This document shows, one piece after another, positions 55,993 to 64,000 of a stretch of DNA of 64,000 bases. The stretch comes from Dastarcus helophoroides (Eukaryota > Arthropoda > Insecta > Coleoptera > Bothrideridae): NCBI GenBank assembly GCA_028583605.1, contig CM053329.1, forward strand, positions 7,936,001 through 8,000,000, read 5' to 3'. Numbering within the stretch: the stretch's first letter is position 1; every line of letters begins with the position of its first letter. Both the position numbers and the translations under genes were made by a program. The notes under the pieces were generated by a model. The model had not been told where the DNA came from and searched no databases. It saw only the letters and a list, made by a program, of their open reading frames with translations.

Positions 55993-56537
55993 CTTTTATA
56001 AACAATTGAAATATTTTACAATTCGCTAGTGTGACCAAACTTGTTCAAACAACTTAATAATTACTTGTTTACTTGAAAACAGTATAGCTATTCTGGCAAC
56101 CCTAATCTACGCCCCACCTCCCTGGCAAGATATGATACTGACAAAAAAAATAATTTTATTCAAATAATTGTTACGTTTAACCCTTACTTTACCTTACCTA
56201 GTGGAATTACTCGATATTCATAAATCATAAACTACATTTAACAATAAAACAAATTTGAAAACTCCATAATCAGATTTCGCTTTACAGCATCGTAGGTGGA
56301 TTAGTAGTTTGCTCGATGTTATACCAAATCATATTATGGATCATATACTCCTATACCAACACTCCGTTTAACTCCCATCCAAAGCTTTCATTAAGTGTGC
56401 CCAGAAAGTCCACGTTTGTTCAAGAGTAGATTTCATTTAGTGAATATGTCGCACCTATTTTGAATTGCTCTGAATACAGCCTATCTACATCTGTCAAACA
56501 TTTTCATATTAATCACTAGTGGCCAAACTGCGATCCT
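55993..56537. other. AT-rich DNA
   Basis: Nothing recognised. Confidence 0.35.
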
Positions 56538-56630
56538 CAAGAATGGCGGCCGAAACGTTCAACACTTTTAGTAGTTCTTTGACACGGTCCAATCCCAGAA
56601 GAAGTATATCGTGTACTGACTCTGGCCGTG
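56538..56630. repeat. Repeat related to 10.4 kb
   Basis: CAAGAATGGCGGCCGAAACG, TTTGACACGGTCCAATCCC, AGAAGAAGTATATC match 10400-10495 with scattered changes. It is the same Penelope-like-looking family. The CTGAAGA box has become TCAAGAA. Confidence 0.45.
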
Positions 56631-56922
56631 GAAGCCTTCGTTATCATCTACAGTAAAAATCTTGCTTGTATAGCTCGAGGAACACACTATGCTATTAATT
56701 GGTAATTTGGGGTCCCACAAATAAAAGTTCCCACTGTATCAAGCTGGAATCCAAAAGAAATGACACTCTTCGAATGATTTGTGTTTCGAAAATTGCTCAT
56801 AGCGCTACCAGTTTGCAAAACCAGAAAACTCCTCTTAGACTTAGAAGAGACCACCAAGTCATCACCAACTACCAGCGTTCAAGTCATTGTCACTAAAAGC
56901 GTTATGATCAAAGAGACAAATC

Positions 56923-57954
56923 TAAAGATAGTCAACTCGATTTGTGAAACTAGTTCAACTCGAGTTGAACTGGTTTCGAGTTTAGTTGAACTGTGATTAA
57001 AGTTAACACGGTCAACTCGATTTATTAAACTGTTCAATTCGAATTAAACTCAACTCGAGTTGAACCGAATTAGAAAGTAGTCAACTCGGTCCGGTCTGAG
57101 TCGCGTCTTTAGCAAAAGCGTGTCGGTGACATATTCCGTTTCATCGGTTTCATCCATGGTTCAATCTGTAATTATGATGATACTAGCCGTGTACCTGATG
57201 AGATTAAATTTTAGGAACCATTAGATTTTTGTCAAAGGTTAAGGTGTTAATTTTGGGTAACTTTCTCTGTGCATGCCTTCCTGTTCACCTCGTTTGTTTT
57301 GAATCTTTTTCTTGCCCGGCTGACATTTCTATTTTGATACATCAAAACCCTTGAATCTGTCAAATTGTGATTAAAACGACGTCATGTATTATCAATGTTG
57401 CTCGTTCTGCAGCAGAAAGAAGACTCTCAGCCTCTCACTTTTTCAGTTTTACCGCCGTGTGGCCACACAGATAAGAAATGCGATAAGCAAAATAAATACC
57501 GCCGCGCCATGGCGACAATATCATACAGTCAAAGTAATAAATTAACACCATATACTTTCAGTTTATGGTTAATGCGTACAGGCAACTTTAAATCCAGTGT
57601 TGTGTATTATTTATTGCCTACCACTGCATACTGCCTTTCCTAAAGGGATAGATAGTTCGATTTACCAAACCGACTTATAGTCAACTCGAGCTAACCCGGA
57701 TCTGAACTTACGAGGGTAAATCAAATATGAACCGAATTTTTATTTTATTTATTGGTACAAGATACATATATATGAAAGTTATTAACTATTTTTCTCCATG
57801 ATTTTCTAAAACTGTCGGATTCGTTCTGGCAACTTGGTGTCCGTAACTTGGCTTGGATAATTTTAACTCGATTTAAATTTATCGCAACTCGGTTTGAAAC
57901 CGATTTGCCTAAATTTTCAAACTGATTAACTCTGTTCGAGTTGACCCATCTCTA
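56923..57954. mobile_element. hAT-like element built of TCAACTCGA repeats
   Basis: The left end TAAAGATAGTCAACTCGATT and the inward right end TAGAGATGGGTCAACTCGAA are related. TCAACTCGA/TCGAGTTGA words recur throughout both ends, including the perfect 20-bp palindrome AGTTCAACTCGAGTTGAACT at 56952-56971. A mariner end fragment is nested at 57711-57803. A convincing 8-bp duplication is not visible. Confidence 0.5.
57711..57803. mobile_element. Mariner terminal fragment
   Basis: CGAGGGTAAATCAAATATG then AACCGAATTTTTATTTTATT and TATTGGTACAAGATACA match the left end of the mariner at 1567 for about 90 bases (to ATTAACTATTTTTCTCC). Only this end is present. Confidence 0.75.
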
Positions 57955-58074
57955 GACGACCAATCGCTCTTATTTAAACAGGATCTAAATATTGTAGGGC
58001 AGAATATGGTGGGTAGATGTAAGGAGGAGAGTTTCTTACGAAAGTTGAGCTCGAAAGGCATTAAATAAGGTGTA

Positions 58075-58231
58075 GTAGAGTTAAAAATATGTGATCAGCG
58101 ACTGGGAGTCGAACCCAGGACCGTCAAGTTACGCGGGTCAGTCTCCTAACCACGCAGCCACCGCTACCACTACTCTTAACTCTACTTATTCCCTTCACAT
58201 AACGTACTCTCGATATCTGCTGTCTGCTACG
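58075..58231 (-). repeat. tRNA-derived repeat (family 2), copy A
   Basis: The tRNA-like part is 58096-58166 on the minus strand: AGCGGTGGCTGCGTGGTTAG (A box), ...CTGGGTTCGACTCCCAG (B box), TCGCTG. It is enclosed by GTAGAGTT (58075) and AACTCTAC (58178-58185), an 8-bp inverted pair also present in copies B and C. A shared downstream block CACTTCACATA/CCCTTCACATAACG and CGATATCTGCT completes the unit. Three copies within 2.2 kb argue for a SINE-like or MITE-like repeat and not single tRNA genes. Confidence 0.65.
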
Positions 58232-59836
58232 AAGGGTTGAATAAATGGCCGCAATCAGGGTGCGCCATGAACACAGCTTTGGGGTAGCCAATTTCACAAT
58301 GTATCACAAAACAGTTCTTAACCCTACTTTTATCGTTTTGTTGGTCGTTTTGTTTTTGGTTCATATGGGGAAGGTTTGTTTAATTAAAAGTTGTTTGAAG
58401 CACTTATTTGTGTTAACATTGAAAAATACTTATTTTATATTTTGAAAGTAGCGTCCTTTCGAAAGCGCATGTTTATGCTTCCATTTTTAACTCTATCATA
58501 CTCATATTTTGGCGCTTTATTTATTTAAAATTTATACCTTCTGTTACACTAGCGCCCTCTTAATTTACTGCTGTTTTACGGACATATTTGAATACACAGA
58601 TACTGTCCTCCTAATCTCTACCCTTTATAGGGCAGACCATCAAACATCAAATCAGTGGGCCAGTGCTCCGAGCCTGTGACGTGAAGTCCTCGGTTCTTAA
58701 TCTTAGCTTTGGAAAAACGGATTTTGCATTAAAGTGCCCATTAGCATGCCAGCACCCTTTTCATTGGCATTTACCTCTAGAATTGATAGACAGCTTAAAA
58801 TCGTACGAAGGATTTCACCTTCTATGATGATGCACGTTTTCTTAGACAAAGCAGGGGTTTAAGTTTTTGGCTGGTAAATTTCAAAAAGCCTGGTTTGTTT
58901 TTCCAATCTCCAAAATGATCATCATGATTGACTATTTAAAACAGGGCTACTACAGATGCAGAATTTTTGACATTCCCGAATATGGAGGTCAAATCTTTAA
59001 AGAGCTACCTAATTTATGTATATGACTAATATAAAAAAAAGTATAAAAAAAAGTATAATTCTGAATAATCTTTATTTTATAACCAATTGTCAAAAGAAAA
59101 ATAAAAAAAAATATATGCTTTTTTATTCCAATATGAAAGAAATTTCCCTTTAAGGACAGTGAAATGCTATTTATTGTAAGATATTTCCTCTTGAATGTCA
59201 TCTTCACTTAGCAACATGGGTAGTCGACCTTTCTTGCTCGCCGCCCACTTTTGTATCTTTTTGGCAATAAGATGTTTTTACCGACCACTGGACAATTTTT
59301 TTGTTGACGGCTAAAGGAAAGTGACAACTACAAATTTTTGATGACCACAAAAAAAAAGGTCTTTTCATTGACACGATTTACCAGTGCTTTCCTCAAAGTT
59401 CCTACCGTCCACCAAACTATCAAACGCCCACAAGTGGGTGGTATGGACCAGGTGGACTACCACTGATGGTAAGATCCCCGAAAGGTCTCCCCCGTCTTTC
59501 TTTTTCCAGAGAATCTTTCATTCTAATTCTTTTTAATTTCTCGAAATTCGAAGACAATGTAGATTGTAGATTTGTATGGGGTAGTTTGCTTTTTTATTTG
59601 TCTTTCTTCACTTCGACCAAGTTAATTTTTTTGTGAGTAACCCTAATCTAAACCATTCCAATATCCCTTTGACTTTTCATAAAACCTAGGATGTTCCTTT
59701 GAGCCAAATTGCCAGTTTCGGCATGTTTTATTTCCATCCTTTCGAAATGTTACATTCTGCCCAGGATCGGGGAGGGGCAGCTGAAGAATACATGCTTTGC
59801 CGCACGAGAAATCGCAAAATCTACATACCTGCTATA
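58232..59836. other. AT-rich intergenic DNA
   Basis: No supported gene. Short frames at 58245-58445 and 58989-59207 are in ordinary AT-rich DNA. 59450-59500 has GGTCTCCCCCGTC, without context. Confidence 0.4.
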
Positions 59837-59993
59837 GTAGAGTTAAAAATATATGACCAGCGACTGGGATTCGAACCCAGTACTCTCACGTTACAGGCAA
59901 GACTACCTAACCACGAAGCCATCGCTGCCACTACTCTCAACTCTACCCATTGATTCATTCACTTCACATACCGTAAACTCGATATCTGCTACA
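59837..59993 (-). repeat. tRNA-derived repeat (family 2), copy B
   Basis: The organisation is the same as copy A. GTAGAGTT (59837) and AACTCTAC (59939-59946) enclose AGCGATGGCTTCGTGGTTAG, a loop TCTTGCCTGTAACGTGAGAG, and CTGGGTTCGAATCCCAG with GTCGCTGG. The acceptor GCAGCGA pairs with TCGCTGG at six of seven positions, so this copy is the most tRNA-like, but it sits in the repeat frame shared with the other copies. Confidence 0.65.
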
Positions 59994-60111
59994 GCTCGGC
60001 CATTCCTGACAACATAGCCGTCCTCGGCTGTAATCCAACACTTCAATAAAGATAATACATAAACATAAGAGCTATATCGTCAGATGGATCCCTAATCCCA
60101 CTTTTGAAATG
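59994..60111. other. Spacer between tRNA-derived repeats
   Basis: Ordinary sequence. Confidence 0.4.
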
Positions 60112-60258
60112 GTAGTAGTTAAAAATATATGATCAGCGACTGGGAGTCGAATCCCAGGAACCCTCACGTTACAGGCAAAACTTCCTAACCACGGAGCGAT
60201 CGCTGCAACTACTCAGAACTCTACTCATTCACTTCACATACAGCTCGGTATCTGCTAC
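60112..60258 (-). repeat. tRNA-derived repeat (family 2), copy C
   Basis: This is a degraded relative of copies A and B: GTAGTAGTTAAAAATATATG, GATCAGCGACTGGGAGTCG, AATCCCAGGAACCCTCACG, and TTACAGGCAAAACTTCCTAA, ending AACTCTACTCATTC. The outer inverted pair is weakened (GTAGTAGTT / AACTCTAC). Confidence 0.6.
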
Positions 60259-60419
60259 AACACGTTTAACCCATTTTCTCAAGGTAGTATCTCAATGAGC
60301 AATGACCGTTAAGAAGACGTCTTTGGCCTAGAGTAGTTTTCCAGAGGGGGTTCATTTATCCGTTTTTCCAATTATGAAAATCCCTTGGGATATGGCTTTT
60401 AGTAATACCAACGATAGTT
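60259..60419. other. Spacer
   Basis: Nothing recognised. Confidence 0.4.
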
Positions 60420-60832
60420 CGGGCACAAAATAAATAACAACCAGAAGGTTAACTTTCGACTAATCCATTTGAGATCAAGTGCCTACGGCCCGTGACCTCG
60501 AATTGTTATAAACTGATATCTTACATAGGCGTACCGTACTTTATTTCAGGTATTTTAATTATGAATGTAAAATATAAAGATAATTTCATTTTCCTAGTCA
60601 TTTATCCGCCCGTGGGTCGGAGTCTATAAAGGTCCGGCGAAAACGGAACGTGGATGCAGGTCCACAGAGCGGATATACAACCAGACACGACTCCTTTACA
60701 ATCTTTGATCTACACATCTCTACTGCACTGGCAGTTTCTGTTTAGATTTTCAGTTTACACGGGCTTCAAGGTCACGGGATTCTGACGGTCACGTGATGAA
60801 AGCCTTCTGGTTGTTACTTATTTTGTGGCTCG
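60420..60832. mobile_element. MITE with CACAAAATAAATAACAACCAG ends, copy 2
   Basis: The left CGGGCACAAAATAAATAACA then ACCAGAAGG and the inward right CGAGCCACAAAATAAGTAAC then AACCAGAAGG show the same termini as 52550-52962. The interiors match in inverse order: CGTGACCTCGAATTGTTATA and TCTCTACTGCACTGGCAG. It has about 413 bp and no coding sequence. Confidence 0.75.
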
Positions 60833-61437
60833 TGTTCACAAGATGATGCTTTGGTTCCTCTTTTCGCATCTCATTTAGTGGCCTAGCACATAGATTCAGA
60901 TGAATTTATTACCTATTACAAGTTTCTTTACGTATTGTTAGCATTTCAAGACAATCTTACGGTCAAAAGCAGATTATCATTGGATAGCTTTAGAATTCAC
61001 ATATGTATCTTTAACTTTGATTGGATTCGCATATTGGCACTGTATTTCCTGATATTGTTAAATTTCATTATTAAAATTGAGAGCCAGATTTTAAAAAGTA
61101 CTTAAGCATTTCGTTATTTGATAATTTTATGAGAAGGATGAAGTAATAAATTAAAAATTAGGTACATATTCGACAGCAGGAGTGTGCGAGCATAATGCGT
61201 AACCAACCATCCCGGATAAAAATGATCTCCAATCAAAGTTAAAGATACGTATGTTAATTCTAAAACTTCAAGATTTATTTATATTAAGAAATTTAAATAC
61301 ATTCAATTAGGGAATTGCCAATTATAGGCATAGGTACGGAAGTAGTGAAATCGAAAGTCATATCTCGCCACCACATACCTCGAATAGGCCGCCGAGACAA
61401 TTTTTCTAGTAGGTATTTAGGTTAGGTTATCCCATAA
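60833..61437. other. AT-rich intergenic DNA
   Basis: An inverted pair of words (ACAATCTTACGG... / AATCAAAGTTAAAGATACGT) around 60990-61260 forms an imperfect foldback: ATCTTTAACTTTGATTGGA at about 61008 and CCAATCAAAGTTAAAGAT at 61230. It may be another small MITE. No gene. Confidence 0.4.
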
Positions 61438-61532
61438 TTCGATTCTTTGTATTCGAATACTTATTCAATTCTCAAAAGTATTCGAATTCAATGTATTCGA
61501 TTCTGAAAATCGTTCGATTATTCCAACACTAA
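61438..61532. repeat. TTCGAAT-rich hAT-like end
   Basis: TGTATTCGAATAC words repeat across the stretch. The inverted end TAGTGTTGGAATAATCGAAC (read from 61532 inward) is a hAT-like terminus. A further pair of TTTTGTATTCGAATAC repeats follows to 61570. The other end was not found. Confidence 0.5.
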
Positions 61533-63084
61533 TATTTTGTATTCGAATACATATTTTGTATTCGAATGCAAGCAAGTACCCGAGAACTTATGAATCATGC
61601 GTTGATGAGATGTTGCTTGCGCGATATTGATAGACTAAGCACGGCCCACTCACGGTCAGAATTTTTCACTGCATTCACACTTGGCAATCAGGCTGTGATT
61701 TTAGTACGGTCACGAAATCCATAGTAAGCATGTTTTCTCGAATTGAGTTACTGAAAATGGCGATTATTTTGGGTGACAGAAAACTGGGGTGATGGAAAAA
61801 AAATAAGTACGGTTTTATGATGAGGGTAGATAGTCCAAACACAATTACCTACCAGAGTTCGTGTAACAAAATCAGTGTTGACCAATGTTATTATTCTTAT
61901 TATTTTTGAAATTTTTATCTTAAACTTGAAAATGTTTCCTATAAATTAAATGCAAGGTTTTTCTTATAGTTTCGGTTTTGATGTTAAAAATGCAACGTAA
62001 ATCTCAAAATTTCAAAAAAAAAGCATCAGTGAAATTTGTTCTTAAAATTTCAAGTTTACTATCTCTTTTTTATATCTAATTTTAACTTCTTCTAGAGATT
62101 TTTGCTTCCCCGTTTAAAAATTAAACTATTTTCTTAAACTGATTTTTTTAAAATTTTTCTGAGAATTCTCAATTCCATCTTTTTCTGTGTTAATGTTCAT
62201 TTCAAACTTGAAATTTTGCATTTTCTTCAATATTTTAGAAATTTGAATTTTTTTAAAATAAAATTTCGATTCAAAACCCAATTTTTTCGATAGTGTTTTG
62301 GTAAATTTAAATTTTCCCTTGAACTATTAAATCGCCTTTTAAACTTTTGACTTTAAATTCGAAAAGTCCTGATTTTTTTTAATTTCTATTGTTTTTTCTA
62401 TAAATTTTAACTCTGACTGTCTCTATTCAATTTTGTCTTTCTAAAATGCTAATTTTCAACTTTAAATTAGAAACTTAAATTTAAATTGCAATAAAAGTTT
62501 TACTTTTGAAATTCTGGGAAAATTTCAAATTTTGTATTGGCCATTCACCTACTGGAAATAAGATTATTGAAATTTAAAATTGTGTTTAAAAAAAAGTCAG
62601 CATTTTTTAATCAAAACTTGTAAGAAAAATTTTAATCAATGCTTAAGTGTGACATTAGCAGAAAAAAGTTGGTAAACACTGCCTTAGATCACTAAAAGGT
62701 GGTCTAAAATTCCTTAATAAAAACTTCGACTTTTTATCTAAACGTCGCCCCTAGACGAAGAAAAAATATGCTCTACTGCAAATCCTTAGGAATTTAGTTT
62801 TTAACCTTGTCTTGGCAGTATGTAGTCTAAGTTGCCATAATTAAAAAAAAAAGTAAAAACTTCGATAAAAAACTGCTACCTGGAAAATAGAAACTGCGGT
62901 CCTAAGATCGAAATTTTAGGGAAAAATAGTCAGCAATGGGGACTGCCGATAGAAGTAAACACTTAATACTAGGAAATAACAGTGCCTTGCTTTTTTTTGC
63001 ATTTTCAAGATAATTGTGTACATTAAGATTTAAAATTTTTAATTCTATTACGCCTCTTACTCATAGCGACATAATTGGTTGATA
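61533..63084. other. AT-rich DNA, TTTCGA-type in part
   Basis: 61880-62630 is the degenerate AT family with mixed bias. No gene is seen in 61570-63080. Confidence 0.45.
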
Positions 63085-63510
63085 AGACGGATTAGCGTAA
63101 TGGCGACGCGAATGAGCGTGATGGTGACGCGAATTAGTGTGATGGTCACGCTAATTGGCGTGATGGTGACGCAAATTAGCGTGATGATAACGTGAAATCA
63201 TAAATTTTCCTCCTGTAAAAAATCGCTTAACGCAACCAAAGAAGTTTCACTTCAAAAAACTAAGTATTTCAAGCTTACATTGGAAAGGTTCAGAAAAAAA
63301 CATTTCAAACGTTGTAAAAAGAAACTGTAAATTTCAAAAATGCACGATATACCATTAATATTAGAGCATGTTGCTAACCTGAATTAGCGTGACGGTGACG
63401 CGAATTAGTGTGATGGTGACGCGAATTAGTCTAATAGTGACTCTAATTAGCGTGATGGTGAAGCGAAATAGCCCAATGGTGACGCGAATTAGCCTGATGA
63501 TGACGCGTAA
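63085..63510 (+). repeat. Two arrays of 21-bp tandem repeats
   Basis: The unit is close to GTGATGGTGACGCGAATTAGC, 21 bp, so translation gives a repeating seven-residue pattern (MVTRISV-like), explaining the 75-codon frame at 63389-63616. Array 1 is 63085-63200 (about five units) and array 2 is 63385-63510 (about six). The intervening block 63200-63350 is repeated after array 2 (63510-63650), with shared CACTTCAAAAAACTAAGTAT and TCAAGCTTACATTG, so a roughly 300-bp higher-order unit was duplicated. I do not regard the frame as a gene. Confidence 0.75.
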
Positions 63511-63650
63511 TCATAAGTTTCCAACTGTCAAAATTCGCTCAACGCGCCTAAACAGGTTTTCACTTCAAAAAACTAAGTATTTCAAGCTTACATTGAAAAG
63601 GTTGCATGCAATTTGAAATGTAAAAAGAAACTCGAAATTTCAAAAATATT
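63511..63650. repeat. Second copy of the spacer block
   Basis: This matches 63196-63345 in order: AATCATAARTTTCC, AAAATTCGCTCAACGC, TTTCACTTCAAAAAAC, GCTTACATTGAAAAGG. It completes the higher-order duplication. Confidence 0.65.
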
Positions 63651-64000
63651 TGCACAATTCCCAAGTTTAAGAATTTTAGGCTTAAATTCTAGATTTTGAA
63701 AGAAAAACCCAAATATGGAAAAAAAATCATTGTTTTTGGTAAACCCAAAATTTTGGACATTCTTTTTTTCGAATTTCCGAGACTAAGACGATATTTCGAG
63801 TCTTGAATTTAACAACTAGTCAATAATTTAGAAATACATTTTTTTCTTGAAATTTTGCAGTTTTTTCAGTCCTAAAGATGTAATATTGATTTTTAAATCC
63901 AAATTTCGAATTTTAAACTCGAAATTTCGATTTCTTCCTGGAAGCTGCCAACTTTTCTTCAAACCTAAACTGCCTCTTGGTCAAAAAGTCCATTTTTTAC
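63651..64000. repeat. TTTCGA-type tract to the window end
   Basis: The degenerate AT-rich family continues to the edge of the window. No gene. Confidence 0.5.

Noticed and set aside
59843..59935. Functional tRNA gene at 59.84-59.94 kb
   Set aside because: A and B boxes and a good acceptor exist, but the unit is a copy of a three-fold repeat with shared inverted borders, and the anticodon arm is irregular.
63085..63510. CRISPR array
   Set aside because: The 21-bp units are contiguous and have no unique spacers. The genome is eukaryotic.

Overview
This window is AT-rich eukaryotic DNA, almost certainly from an arthropod and most likely an insect. The evidence is its mix of degraded mariner transposons (TA targets, MFRP-type and HILHE-type transposase relics), hAT-like miniature elements with 8-bp target duplications, a Helitron-like element, jockey-superfamily LINE fragments, tRNA-derived SINE-like repeats, and Penelope-like terminal repeats. 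I see no prokaryotic operon, rRNA gene or CRISPR array. Most of the short open frames lie in low-complexity or repeat DNA and are not believable genes. Apart from one exon, the coding sequence I can support is transposon wreckage or a broken multicopy-family pseudogene.

Layout. 0-5 kb: Penelope-like repeats, a deleted mariner (1567-2447) and a 331-bp near-perfect hairpin (4858-5188). 5.7-7.9 kb: a LINE relic on + with a readable reverse transcriptase. 7.9-13 kb: T-rich TTTCGA-type low-complexity DNA and dispersed repeats. 13.1-14.9 kb: a 1,553-bp hAT-like element with a perfect 8-bp duplication, inserted in a tRNA-derived SINE. 15.3-18.9 kb: a pogo-like TIR element enclosing a second LINE fragment on -, then a second, different mariner relic. 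20.5-25.3 kb: a large, rearranged second copy of the 13-kb hAT. 25-32 kb: AT-rich repeats and one GC-rich island (28.0-28.3 kb). 32.7 kb: a hammerhead-ribozyme-like core. 33-43 kb: two copies of a CAGAGAC... hAT MITE, one nested in a 2-kb TIR element, then a Helitron. 46-48 kb: A-rich low-complexity DNA. 48.4-49.2 kb: two small hAT elements with target duplications. 50.5-52.0 kb: a frameshifted copy of a multicopy arthropod protein. 52.4-53.0 kb: nested MITEs. 53.6-54.2 kb: a Pro/Gly-rich exon on - with both splice sites, the only good host-gene candidate. 54-61 kb: hAT-like elements, three tRNA-derived repeats and a further copy of the 52.5-kb MITE. 63.1-63.6 kb: 21-bp tandem arrays.

The most interesting material is structural RNA and repeat architecture. 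One dispersed repeat carries a CTGAAGA-stem-GAAA core whose stem differs between copies by compensating base pairs (GATAGC/GCTATC versus GACAGC/GCTGTC). This resembles the hammerhead ribozymes known from Penelope-like retroelements. A separate locus at 32730 has the textbook CTGATGA-stem-GAAA core. The other unusual element is a family of degenerate TTTCGA/AAATTTT tracts that makes up a large share of the window, flips strand bias at sharp points, and is partly carried inside hAT-like elements. I could not run alignments, so identities and boundaries are read by eye.
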